A DNA stretch of 64,000 bases from SIG603 sp964369225. Lineage in GTDB: Bacteria > Bacillota > Clostridia > Oscillospirales > Acutalibacteraceae. The translations under genes were made by a program, and so were the position numbers. The notes below the pieces were generated by a model. The model was not told where the DNA came from and did not search any database. It saw only the letters and a program-made list of their open reading frames with translations. Positions 18,160 through 26,949 of this stretch are shown here, in pieces. The stretch is from contig CAYJER010000001.1 of NCBI GenBank assembly GCA_964369225.1, positions 148,164 to 212,163 on the forward strand, given 5' to 3'. Positions within the stretch are counted from its first letter, which is position 1, and every line of letters starts with the position of its first letter.

Positions 18160-20736
18160 TTATTTTAAGACATAAATATATTTAAAGCTTGTTATCTTGT
18201 ATAATAGCTTTTTAAACCCTGTCAAATTCTCTCTTAAATATATATCATTTTTATAGAGAAATCTTGCTGTTTCAATGATGTTTCTATCTGAAATTTTACT
18301 CTTTGAAAATTTTGCCTTAAGCGCAATGCTTAATATCTTGTTTAGTTCAATATTACTTATAGCAGACTTAATTTCACTGTTTTTAAGCCTTTCTATGAAT
18401 TGAATATCTGTCTCGTTATTCTCATACACAAAACCTAAGAACCTATATTGCCTTACTAAATGTTTGTAAATTGTAACAAATGCAAGGTTTTTATTTTTAC
18501 CCGAGACTAGTCTAAAATATTTGTCTTGCCTAATCTTTTTTTGTATTGCATAGGTTAAAATCACACTTATAATCGGTAAAACTATCATCAAGACAACATA
18601 TACCCAATCATAGTTATACTCTTGTGTGTTATCATTGCCAATTTCTGTGCTAGGAGTTCCAGTAGGTTTAGTTGTTGCAGGAACAGAACTTTGTGTAGGC
18701 TCTACTGAACTTTGTGGTATTTCACTAACTTGAGGCGCTACACTCGATTCAGGTTCTAAACTTGTTTCAGGCTCAATTTCTTCATCTTCACCTATTGTTT
18801 CATGGCTAAAACCTGGTGTAACCTCTATTGGAGTCCATGCTTTTAAGGTATAATCAAATATTTCTACCCACGCATGGGCATTTCTATCTGGAATTATTGC
18901 CTGCTCATAAGTTGTTCCATCTTCTGCCGTTAATGTTTCAATGTCGTCTTCAGTAACAACATAACCTTCTACATATCTTGCCGGAATGCCCAACGCTCTA
19001 TACATTAGTGTTGCAGCAGTAGCAAAGTGCGAGCAATAACCTTTCTTGTTGTCTAGTAAAAAGTACTCAACAAAATCCTCGCCTGGCGGAACTGCTCCTG
19101 GAGACTGGCTGTAATACGCTATATCTTCTAAATGTTTTGCTACATTATATAGCTTAGTTAAATCTATATTCTCTTCTACATAGCCCTCTAAAAACGCAAG
19201 CTCCTCTGGTATATCAAGATAATTTTCATACACGAACTCCATATAATCAAGGTGTTCAGTTAAGTATGTTTGATTATCATAATTAACACTATCGTAATAA
19301 TCATATAACAAATGTACCCATTTGCCAAATCCCAAATTATTAATATCTTCAAGCTCATCGGTTCTGTTTTCCAAATACATTTGAAAGTCGTCATATGTCA
19401 AAAAATCATATGAAAGGCTATAATTTGCCCCTTTGTGAACAAAATAGTAATCAATATTATATTCATTTCCAATTGTATCATTCTTAATTAATTTGTCATA
19501 GTCAAAATCTGAACTATTAAAAACTGAACTGTTACAATCATCTGTAAACATATAATACGGCAAATAACTAAATCTATTGTTTGCAGCCACATTTCTTATG
19601 TTAATATTTTTAATTTGAGTGTTGTAATTCATAAAATTGCTCGAGGAATTAATTATTTCGTTTGTGCTTCTATACTCATTTGCTAAACTCTCTTGTATTA
19701 CAGCAACTTCTTCATAATTCTCTTGCGGTAAATCTTCCCAAATGGCATTATTATACACAGCGCCTGTATACGCCCTTAGGTACATCGGCTCTAAGTCTTC
19801 TGCTATAATTTCTAAATGTACGGTGTCATTTATTATTCTCTGGCTGGCAGAAGTCAAAACTCCTCCGTTTACACCTAGTGAATTATAGTCTGTATTTAAT
19901 GTGTTCACAAAGCTTTCTACAGTTTGCCTTATTTCAGAAAAAATTCCAACGCCTATCATGTATTCATCATCTTCATTAAAATAGTTTCCGATAATATAAG
20001 AAGAAATTAGCATAACTGTCATTAAGGTAGCGCAAATTCTAAGTCCGTTTTTAGATACTGTTACGTGCTTTTTTTCTTGACTTTTGGGAAGAATTATACT
20101 GTAATTTTTTTTTGTTGATTTAAAACAATTTACATATATAGTAATAACCGATAAAAACCACGCAAAACTTACGCCTAACGCAAACAAATCTGACACAACT
20201 GTTAACACAATAATAATTTGTATTGCAAACAAGATTAAGCTTAAAGAAAAACCTGTTTTATATGTGTATAGCATTGAAAATATAAAAGAGATTAGCATGA
20301 AAACAAAAAATAATATTATGCTTTCATAGTCAATGTTCGGGTCTATTTGCTGAATATGCTCAGGAACGGGCAAATCAAAAATAAACATGGAATTGTATTT
20401 TTGAATTATCAGCCTTAAAAAATTAGTAAAACCTATGTATAATTCATCAACAAAATATACAAGATAAAACCCTGCAACAACTAATACTGAAACAAAATAT
20501 ATAGCCTTATTTTTAATATATTTTGTTAAATACGAGAACACAGATGCTAACGCAGAGCAAGAAAACAGCATAATATAATCAAAGTCTGAACCATACTGAA
20601 ATCCTGAAAATATTTGATTAACTGCAAAACCTGCTAGAAAAGTCACAATGAAAACATGCACCAAAGAGTATATACTCATATACTCATCACGGCTACTTAC
20701 ATTGCCTTTTAGAGAAATACTTTTTGTATTTATCAT
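18160..20736 (-). CDS. Membrane transglutaminase-like protein (TgpA/DUF3488 type)
   Basis: This 858-residue protein has about six N-terminal membrane segments (roughly 25-205), one at 233-253 and an extracellular region. The transglutaminase core has C568 (GYCSHFATAA), H621 (NAHAWVEIF) and E638 in WTPIEVTPG where the classical triad has Asp; Glu is frequent in this subgroup. A Ser/Thr/Pro/Glu-rich linker (about 645-705), a last membrane helix (about 710-732) and a cytoplasmic tail follow. Such proteins sit with MoxR and DUF58 genes in many bacteria and are linked to cell-surface or maturation functions. Whether this one cross-links, hydrolyses or only binds peptides is unknown. Confidence 0.85.
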   Translation of the reverse strand: MINTKSISLKGNVSSRDEYMSIYSLVHVFIVTFLAGFAVNQIFSGFQYGSDFDYIMLFSCSALASVFSYLTKYIKNKAIYFVSVLVVAGFYLVYFVDELYIGFTNFLRLIIQKYNSMFIFDLPVPEHIQQIDPNIDYESIILFFVFMLISFIFSMLYTYKTGFSLSLILFAIQIIIVLTVVSDLFALGVSFAWFLSVITIYVNCFKSTKKNYSIILPKSQEKKHVTVSKNGLRICATLMTVMLISSYIIGNYFNEDDEYMIGVGIFSEIRQTVESFVNTLNTDYNSLGVNGGVLTSASQRIINDTVHLEIIAEDLEPMYLRAYTGAVYNNAIWEDLPQENYEEVAVIQESLANEYRSTNEIINSSSNFMNYNTQIKNINIRNVAANNRFSYLPYYMFTDDCNSSVFNSSDFDYDKLIKNDTIGNEYNIDYYFVHKGANYSLSYDFLTYDDFQMYLENRTDELEDINNLGFGKWVHLLYDYYDSVNYDNQTYLTEHLDYMEFVYENYLDIPEELAFLEGYVEENIDLTKLYNVAKHLEDIAYYSQSPGAVPPGEDFVEYFLLDNKKGYCSHFATAATLMYRALGIPARYVEGYVVTEDDIETLTAEDGTTYEQAIIPDRNAHAWVEIFDYTLKAWTPIEVTPGFSHETIGEDEEIEPETSLEPESSVAPQVSEIPQSSVEPTQSSVPATTKPTGTPSTEIGNDNTQEYNYDWVYVVLMIVLPIISVILTYAIQKKIRQDKYFRLVSGKNKNLAFVTIYKHLVRQYRFLGFVYENNETDIQFIERLKNSEIKSAISNIELNKILSIALKAKFSKSKISDRNIIETARFLYKNDIYLRENLTGFKKLLYKITSFKYIYVLK

Positions 20737-20748
20737 ATTGCCTCCCCT

Positions 20749-21849
20749 CTAAGCGTTCTTGCTTTCTTGTGTTTTTTTACGTTTATCTTCATACAAAAGC
20801 ATAACAGAAGCCGCATGAGTAGACAATAACTCAATGTAGTCTGCCTTCATTTTGTCCTCTGAATATGAAGAAATTATTGACAATTTTACGCCGTTTAATC
20901 TTTGAATTACAGATGCGCTAGGTGTAGGAAAAATAGCCACCTGACTGCTATACAAATTTCTAATGCAGTCAAAAAAATCTAATTCATTATTAACCTCATA
21001 GAAACATAGGTTATTTTCTTTCACATAAAAAATCATATAAGGCTCATTTTTCTGCATGAAAACTCTATTTATAGACATCACATCTCTAATTATGCGAGAA
21101 CTGATTTCTAAGTTTTTTTCGTTAAATAAAACTAATACTCCAACTTTGTACTCATTATATATCTCAAATTCTTTAACTATCATTTTGTCATATCTTGCAG
21201 ATAATTTAAAGTTGATATCCCTTAGCCTATCTCCAGGTTTATACTCATGATATCCCACAATCTCATAATTATCTATATTTCTAAAACTCAAATTACTAGA
21301 GCTTAAGTCGCTTGTTTCTCTTTGAAATTTTTCCGCCTTAACTTCATCAAACATTTTAGGTATGACAATATAGTTTGTAGCAAATTTCAATCTTTTACTC
21401 AACACACTCATGCCAATAATATCTGTGCAATGTATTTTGCTACATTTCACATTCACTTTGCCTGAATATTTAGAATTTAAATTTAATTCTACCTCTTTTT
21501 TTAGTGAAAAAACAGGAGATAAGGGAACTAAAAAATTCTTTTCACAAATATCACTGTCATCAAATTCATTGTATACGCTAATTTTAAAACTCAAATGAGA
21601 TACAGGCACAGGCAATGTCTTTAATAAAAGCTTAATACTTATACTTTCGTCTTCAAATTGAAACTCTTTTTTATCTTCAACTACCTCAATTTTTAATGTG
21701 TTTATAAAGATAATATTCAATAAAACAGGTAAAAGTATAATCACTAAAAGCATTAACAAAGAAACAAAAAGTATATATTGAGAAAAATAAACAAGCAATG
21801 CAAAGCTTAATATAGCCAGCGATATTAACAAGGTTCTTACACTTAACAC
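20749..21849 (-). CDS. DUF58 protein
   Basis: This 366-residue protein has two N-terminal membrane helices (about 8-50). The DUF58 signature lies near residues 195-225: GYHEYKPGDRLRDINFKLSA followed by MIVKEFE. DUF58 domains are distant von Willebrand A-like folds, though the MIDAS residues are weak here. It lies between moxR (38 bases upstream) and the transglutaminase gene (12 bases downstream), the usual order in this conserved trio. It likely partners the MoxR ATPase at the membrane. The precise activity is not known. Confidence 0.85.
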   Translation of the reverse strand: MLSVRTLLISLAILSFALLVYFSQYILFVSLLMLLVIILLPVLLNIIFINTLKIEVVEDKKEFQFEDESISIKLLLKTLPVPVSHLSFKISVYNEFDDSDICEKNFLVPLSPVFSLKKEVELNLNSKYSGKVNVKCSKIHCTDIIGMSVLSKRLKFATNYIVIPKMFDEVKAEKFQRETSDLSSSNLSFRNIDNYEIVGYHEYKPGDRLRDINFKLSARYDKMIVKEFEIYNEYKVGVLVLFNEKNLEISSRIIRDVMSINRVFMQKNEPYMIFYVKENNLCFYEVNNELDFFDCIRNLYSSQVAIFPTPSASVIQRLNGVKLSIISSYSEDKMKADYIELLSTHAASVMLLYEDKRKKTQESKNA

Positions 21850-21887
21850 CCGTGACTCTCCTTTCTCTTTTAATCTTCTGCTTTCTT

Positions 21888-22835
21888 TTAAATGTTAGGT
21901 ACTGAAACTGTTTTAAGTACTTCTTTGATAATTTCCTTAACATGGTCTTTATTGTTGCTAGCTATGGTTTTTGGTATTATTCTGTGATTAACACAAGGCT
22001 CAAACACAAATTGAATATCATCTGGCAATACAAAATCACGCCCACAATAAAACGCCCTTGCCTTTGCAAGTTTCGCAATAACCACACTTCCTCTAGGACT
22101 TACACCTAATTTGACCAGTGGGTTTTCTCTTGTAGCTCTTACTAACCTAACTATATAGTCTAAAATTTTATCGTCTAGGTAAATCCCTTGAATAAACTCT
22201 TTAATCACAGTTATATTGTCGGCTGTCAAAATAGATCTCACCTTATCATTCTCTGAAACATAAATGTTTTTAAGCATACTTATTTCATCCGATTTATCTG
22301 GGTAACCAATAGATAGACAAACCATAAATCTATCTAGTTGTGACTCAGGCATCATTTGAGTTCCGGCATGTCCAATAGGGTTTTGAGTTGCAATTGTTAT
22401 AAACGGATTTGGCAATGTATAGGTTTTTGAGTCAACAGTCAGCATACCCTCTTCCATTACTTGTAAAAGTGCAGACTGGGTTTTACTTGAAGTACGGTTA
22501 ATTTCATCTGCTAAAAACAGATTGCAGACAACTGCTCCTTTTACATATGAGAAAGTGTCTGTGCCCTTATTATACATTGTATATCCTGTTATGTCGCTTG
22601 GCATAACGTCAGGTGTAAACTGTATGCGATTATAGTCAAGCTTCAAGGCATCTGAAAATGCTAGTGCCATAGTTGTCTTGCCAACTCCTGGGATATCATC
22701 AAGCAAAACATGTCCACCTGCTAGTATCGTCATCATGACAAGTTCCACTATATTTGACTTACCCTTAATTTTTTTATTTACTTCATGTATAACCATTTTA
22801 CAGGCTTTTAAATATGTTTGTAATACTTCTGACAT
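21888..22835 (-). CDS. MoxR-family AAA+ ATPase
   Basis: This 315-residue ATPase has Walker A GVGKTT (50-55), Walker B LFLADEIN (106-113), the sensor region TQNPIGHAGTQMMPESQLDR (about 151-170) and a C-terminal lid with SPRGSVVIAKLAKA. MoxR proteins act as chaperone-like assembly factors for DUF58/VWA partners. It is the first gene of a four-gene operon (moxR, DUF58, transglutaminase, GH120), with AGGAGAT 7 bases before the ATG and an extended -10 at 22867-22875. Confidence 0.9.
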   Translation of the reverse strand: MSEVLQTYLKACKMVIHEVNKKIKGKSNIVELVMMTILAGGHVLLDDIPGVGKTTMALAFSDALKLDYNRIQFTPDVMPSDITGYTMYNKGTDTFSYVKGAVVCNLFLADEINRTSSKTQSALLQVMEEGMLTVDSKTYTLPNPFITIATQNPIGHAGTQMMPESQLDRFMVCLSIGYPDKSDEISMLKNIYVSENDKVRSILTADNITVIKEFIQGIYLDDKILDYIVRLVRATRENPLVKLGVSPRGSVVIAKLAKARAFYCGRDFVLPDDIQFVFEPCVNHRIIPKTIASNNKDHVKEIIKEVLKTVSVPNI

Positions 22836-22866
22836 TAAAACATCTCCTAATCAATTCTTTTTACTT

Positions 22867-22875
22867 ATTATATCA
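22867..22875 (-). promoter_or_regulatory. Extended -10 element of the moxR operon
   Basis: The minus strand reads TGATATAAT, a TGn-extended -10, about 32 bases before the moxR ATG. The -35 region 17 bases further up (GGCAAT) is poor, which fits an extended -10 promoter. Confidence 0.55.
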
Positions 22876-23003
22876 CAACAGTATATAAATTGCCACAATT
22901 TTCTCATGAACAAATATTAAAAATTTTAGATAATTTATCAATTTTAATATTTGAATAAAAAATGATAACAATACTATCAAGTTCACAAATAGGAAGGTAT
23001 ATT

Positions 23004-24269
23004 ATGAAAAAAAATTTAATTACAATGCTAATGGCAACAACAATAATTATGGCTAGCTTCGTATCTTGTGCCAGCGAGAGCGAAATGAGTTCAGCAGGTT
23101 CAGAACAAACCTCAACCGAAAAGATAACTCTTAAAGTTTGGACACCTGAAAATCAGCGTACAAACGGAACAATTGAGTCAATGTCTGAATCCTTCAAAGA
23201 AGCCAACCCAGAGTACGATATTGAATTTGTATTTGAAGTAGTAGGCGAAGACAAGGCAAAAGATGAAGTATTAAAAGATCCATCCGCCGCCGCTGACGTA
23301 TTCTTTTTTGCAAATGACCAAATGGTAGAAATGGTAGACGCTGGTGTTTTGGCTAAACTCGGCGGTAGCACACTTGATATGATTAACGAAACCATGGACG
23401 AAACCGTTGTAAAGACTGTTACTAACCCTAACGATGATGCAATATATGGAATACCATTTACACATAATACATTTTTCATGTATTACGACAAAACCCTTAT
23501 GACAGAAGAAGATGTGAAGACCATGGAAGGAATAATGGGCAAAGAGACTGGTTCAGAGGTTGTAAATTATTTCTTTGAATCTGGTGGTGGTTGGAAACTT
23601 GGTGCTTGGTATTATGGAGCTGGAAACACAATTTACGGTGAAAGCCAAACAGACTTTGAGGCTGGTTGCGACTGGAACAACGAGACTGGTGTAGCAGTTA
23701 CAGAATATCTAATCGACCTTAGAAACAATCCAAAATGCGCCTTTGACAACGAGTTATCCATCACAGAAAAGATATCTTCACACCAACTAGGCGTGTGGTT
23801 TGATGGTTCATGGAACTACAATATCTACAAAGATATTCTAGGCGACGATTTAGGACTTGCTGTCTTGCCAACTTTTGAGATTAACGGTGAAGCTAGTCAA
23901 CTTAAAGGTTTTTATGGATCTAAGGCTATAGGAGTAAACTCTAATTCTGAAAATTTATCTGTTGCAATTAAATTCGCAGAATATTTAGGCGGTGAAGAGA
24001 TGCAGTTGCAACGTTTTGAGGAATCAGGACAAATTCCAACTAACATGAATGCTTCAAAATCTGATGCCGTTTTAAACGATGAAGTAGCCTCTATAATTAT
24101 TAAAGAGGTAGAAATAGCTTCTGTAACCCAACCATTAGCCGCTGAATTCGGTTCAAAATATTGGGCAAATATAGGAGGAATAACAGCGGAAATAAAGAGC
24201 GGTGAGCTAACAAAAGACAATGCCAAAGAAAAACTAGATGTTTTTGTAGAAGCAATGAAAGTGGAGTAG
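23004..24269 (+). CDS. Maltodextrin-binding lipoprotein of ABC transporter (MalE-like)
   Basis: This 421-residue protein starts at the ATG at 23004, which has AGGAAGG 6 bases upstream; an in-frame ATG at 22962 has none. It carries a lipoprotein signal peptide with lipobox SFVSC (Cys about 22) and then a Ser/Glu-rich tether. The SBP_bac_1 domain follows (KITLKVWTPENQ, ADVFFFANDQM, YGIPFTHNTFFMYYDK, GAWYYGAG). It would sit on the outer face of the membrane and bind maltose or maltodextrins. The two permeases and pullulanase downstream support this. Transcribed divergently from moxR. Confidence 0.88.
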   Translation: MKKNLITMLMATTIIMASFVSCASESEMSSAGSEQTSTEKITLKVWTPENQRTNGTIESMSESFKEANPEYDIEFVFEVVGEDKAKDEVLKDPSAAADVFFFANDQMVEMVDAGVLAKLGGSTLDMINETMDETVVKTVTNPNDDAIYGIPFTHNTFFMYYDKTLMTEEDVKTMEGIMGKETGSEVVNYFFESGGGWKLGAWYYGAGNTIYGESQTDFEAGCDWNNETGVAVTEYLIDLRNNPKCAFDNELSITEKISSHQLGVWFDGSWNYNIYKDILGDDLGLAVLPTFEINGEASQLKGFYGSKAIGVNSNSENLSVAIKFAEYLGGEEMQLQRFEESGQIPTNMNASKSDAVLNDEVASIIIKEVEIASVTQPLAAEFGSKYWANIGGITAEIKSGELTKDNAKEKLDVFVEAMKVE

Positions 24270-24352
24270 TTTTAAGTAGAAATCTTAGTATTGATAAAAT
24301 ATTTTGGGGCACGGTCTCGGCACAGACGTGCTTCTTAGGAAAATTTAGCTAT

Positions 24353-24428
24353 GTAGAGGCGGATAATATCCGCCTAAAAAGTCCGTAATTTCATCTAAAT
24401 TTCACAGGCGGATAATATCCGCCCCTAC
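24353..24428. repeat. 76-bp palindromic repeat, family 1 (copy A)
   Basis: The ends are GTAGAGG and CCCCTAC, and each end begins a 13+1+13-type palindrome built on GGCGGATAATATCCGCC. The 30-base core, read on the minus strand, contains ACGGACTTTTTAGGCGG and is shared with the copies at 54465-54540 and 60187-60261. This copy is in the opposite orientation. It lies between the malE-like and malF-like genes. A different repeat-like stretch with CACAGACGTGC (24304-24335) lies just upstream. Confidence 0.85.
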
Positions 24429-24532
24429 AATTTCTATTAGTAAAATTAATTGGAGTAAAGTATGTAAAATTAACGAGAAAGGACAGTCACGGGGAACTTC
24501 CCTAAATTTTTATCGCAGTTTGTGCGGCAAAA

Positions 24533-25924
24533 ATGACGAAGTCATATATGAAGAATGATAAATTAGAATTAATGGATACCAGTATAGGTTCTGCATTTAA
24601 AAATGGTAGTTCTATAGTTAAATTATCTTGCCTTATTGCTGGACTAGGCAATTTTTACTACAGACAACTAGGCAAAGGCTTAATTTTTTTATTAACAGAA
24701 TTGCTCTATGTCTTTTACATGTTAAGCTTTGGTATAGATTCCATTGCTAATCTTATAACTCTTGGAACTTTAGAGCAACAAGAAGTCTGGAGCGAAAGCA
24801 AAGGTATTTACGAATATATAGCCGGTGATAATTCAATGCTTTGTTTGCTCTATGGAGTAGTTACAATTTTTATCACTATTGGATTTTTAGGAGTACTTAT
24901 TGCATCTGTTAAAAGTGCTTATTATTCAGAACTTCTGCTAGGCAACGGTAAGAGCGTGAATACATTTATACAAGATTTAAAATCATTGAAAGATGAAAAA
25001 ATTCACATCTCTTTGCTTACATTGCCTAGTCTTGGCGTTCTTTTATTCACAATCATACCACTAATATTTATGATATTTATAGCCTTTACAAGCTATGATA
25101 AAGAGCATCTTCCACCTGGAAAACTTTTTGACTGGGTAGGTCTTAGCAATTTTACACAACTTTTTGAGCTAGGTGGTGCTGGAATAGGCTCTACCTTTTT
25201 CCCTGTGCTTATCTGGACAGTAATCTGGGCGATTTTAGCAACTTTTTCTAACTACTTCCTTGGAATGATGTTAGCCTTGGTCATAAACAGAAAAGGAACT
25301 AAACTTAAAAGCTTTTGGAGATTTAACTTTGTGCTGTCAATCGCTATACCGTCATTTGTTTCTCTTTTAACAATGAAGACAATTTTTAACTCTAGTGGAC
25401 CTGTTAATGTTATTTTGCGTGACTTAGGCTTACTAGCAGCTAATGAATCTTTCCCGTTTTGGACAGACGGAACAATTGCTAAAGTCATGGTAGTTATTGT
25501 AAACATTTGGATTGGTGTGCCTTTTACAATGCTTAACCACACAGGAATTTTACAGAACATTCCACGAGATTTATATGAGGCTGCCGATGTCGCTGGAGCT
25601 AGCGAGAGAGTAAAATTCCTTAGAATTACACTCCCGTATATGTATTATATTACAGCGCCTTATCTAATCACTACCTTTATAGCTAACATTAACAACTTTA
25701 ACGTTATATATCTGCTAACAGGCGGAGGCCCTGAAAAACTAGACTATTACTATGCTGGGGAAACAGATTTACTTGTAACATGGCTCTACAAACTCACAAT
25801 AACCGAAAAAGACTATAACACAGGCTCTGTAATAGGAATTATGATTTTCATTATCTCTGCAATCTTTAGCCTAGTAGCCTACAGGAGAACCTCAGCTTAT
25901 AAGGACGAGGAGGCATTCCAATGA
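24533..25924 (+). CDS. Maltodextrin ABC transporter permease (MalF-like)
   Basis: This 463-residue polytopic protein has an N-terminal extension of two or three helices and then a BPD_transp_1 domain. Its EAA loop is YEAADVAGASERVKFLRITL, the contact site for the transport ATPase. The first ATG (24533) has no convincing ribosome binding site, and neither does the ATG at 24548, so the start is uncertain. The gene is separated from the binding-protein gene by 263 bases occupied largely by repeats. It overlaps the next gene by 4 bases. No ATPase gene follows, so a shared MsmX-type ATPase elsewhere in the genome is expected. Confidence 0.87.
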   Translation: MTKSYMKNDKLELMDTSIGSAFKNGSSIVKLSCLIAGLGNFYYRQLGKGLIFLLTELLYVFYMLSFGIDSIANLITLGTLEQQEVWSESKGIYEYIAGDNSMLCLLYGVVTIFITIGFLGVLIASVKSAYYSELLLGNGKSVNTFIQDLKSLKDEKIHISLLTLPSLGVLLFTIIPLIFMIFIAFTSYDKEHLPPGKLFDWVGLSNFTQLFELGGAGIGSTFFPVLIWTVIWAILATFSNYFLGMMLALVINRKGTKLKSFWRFNFVLSIAIPSFVSLLTMKTIFNSSGPVNVILRDLGLLAANESFPFWTDGTIAKVMVVIVNIWIGVPFTMLNHTGILQNIPRDLYEAADVAGASERVKFLRITLPYMYYITAPYLITTFIANINNFNVIYLLTGGGPEKLDYYYAGETDLLVTWLYKLTITEKDYNTGSVIGIMIFIISAIFSLVAYRRTSAYKDEEAFQ

Positions 25925-26796
25925 ATAAAACAAACAGTTCTCCCCTACTCTCTAAGAGAAAAGTCTCAAACTTTTTTGTATATGTTTTACTAAGTATTCT
26001 TAGTATTATATGGATTTTGCCAATAATATTTGTTTTGCTTACTTCTTTTAGGGCTGAACCTGGTTCATATGTAAGCTATATTATACCAAAAGAATTTACA
26101 CTTGATAATTATATCAAACTCTTTACAGATCAAAGCATGATAGATTTCCCACGTTGGTTTGGTAACACTTTTTTCATAGCTGTGTTTAGTTGTCTACTAG
26201 CAACATTTTTTGTTTTGAGTGTTTCTTACGTAATGTCAAGACTAAGGTTTAAATTTAGAAAAAAGTTCATGAATATCGCACTTATTTTAGGAATGTTCCC
26301 AGGGTTTATGTCTATGATAGCTGTTTATTATATTCTTAAAGGAATAGGTTTACTAGAAACTGGGCAACTCAAACACTTAGCGCTAATTCTTGTTTATGCT
26401 GGAGGAGCTGGTCTTGGCTTTTATATTGTTAAAGGCTTTTTTGACACTATACCAAAGGCTATAGACGAAGCTGCATTTGTTGATGGTGCTACCAAATGGG
26501 ATGTCTTTACAAAAATAACTTTGCCTCTTTCAAAACCTATGATTGTTTATACTGCATTAACAGCCTTTATGGGTCCTTGGGTTGACTATATTTTCGCAAA
26601 AGTTATATTAGGAAACGATCTAAACTACTATACAGTAGCCATAGGTTTATGGCAAATGCTCGAAAAAGAATATATTCAATTATATTACACTCAATTTTAC
26701 GCAGGATGTATAATAATCTCTATACCAATCGCCATATTATTTATTATAACTCAGAGATATTACGTTGAAAGCACCGGCGGAGCCGTAAAAGGATAA
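25921..26796 (+). CDS. Maltodextrin ABC transporter permease (MalG-like)
   Basis: This 291-residue protein has six membrane helices with a BPD_transp_1 domain. Its EAA loop reads DEAAFVDGATKWDVFTKITL. The C-terminus STGGAVKG matches the usual end of MalG proteins. AGGAGG lies 8 bases before the ATG, which overlaps the malF-like stop. Together with the preceding permease it would form the transmembrane channel for maltodextrin uptake. Confidence in the maltodextrin assignment comes from the downstream pullulanase. Confidence 0.9.
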   Translation: MNKTNSSPLLSKRKVSNFFVYVLLSILSIIWILPIIFVLLTSFRAEPGSYVSYIIPKEFTLDNYIKLFTDQSMIDFPRWFGNTFFIAVFSCLLATFFVLSVSYVMSRLRFKFRKKFMNIALILGMFPGFMSMIAVYYILKGIGLLETGQLKHLALILVYAGGAGLGFYIVKGFFDTIPKAIDEAAFVDGATKWDVFTKITLPLSKPMIVYTALTAFMGPWVDYIFAKVILGNDLNYYTVAIGLWQMLEKEYIQLYYTQFYAGCIIISIPIAILFIITQRYYVESTGGAVKG

Positions 26797-26803
26797 ATTA
26801 TTC

Positions 26804-26832
26804 TTGCAAAAAATATGGATATATGGTATAAT
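26804..26832 (+). promoter_or_regulatory. Upstream promoter of the pullulanase gene
   Basis: TTGCAA (26804-26809) and TATAAT (26827-26832) are separated by 17 bases. It lies 118 bases before the pullulanase ATG and directly after the MalG-like stop. Confidence 0.65.
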
Positions 26833-26846
26833 TTACTCCTTAGTCC

Positions 26847-26875
26847 TTGTTTTTTATCAACTTATATGATATAAT
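26847..26875 (+). promoter_or_regulatory. Second promoter of the pullulanase gene
   Basis: TTGTTT (26847-26852), a 17-base spacer and TATAAT (26870-26875, with an upstream TG making an extended -10) lie 75 bases before the ATG. With the promoter at 26804 this makes a tandem pair. Confidence 0.65.
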
Positions 26876-26949
26876 ATATTTGGGATAATACTATTATAAT
26901 CAATATAAACTATACTCGGGTCTAATAAGACTATAAAGGTAGTGACATT

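Noticed and set aside
21686..21943. Minus-strand 85-codon frame between DUF58 and moxR
   Set aside because: It overlaps both real genes in another frame. The Lys/Cys/Phe-rich product has no recognisable domain.
24353..24428. Possible CRISPR repeat-spacer unit
   Set aside because: The repeats are dispersed palindromes with a constant core. They are not regular direct repeats with varied spacers, and no cas gene is seen.
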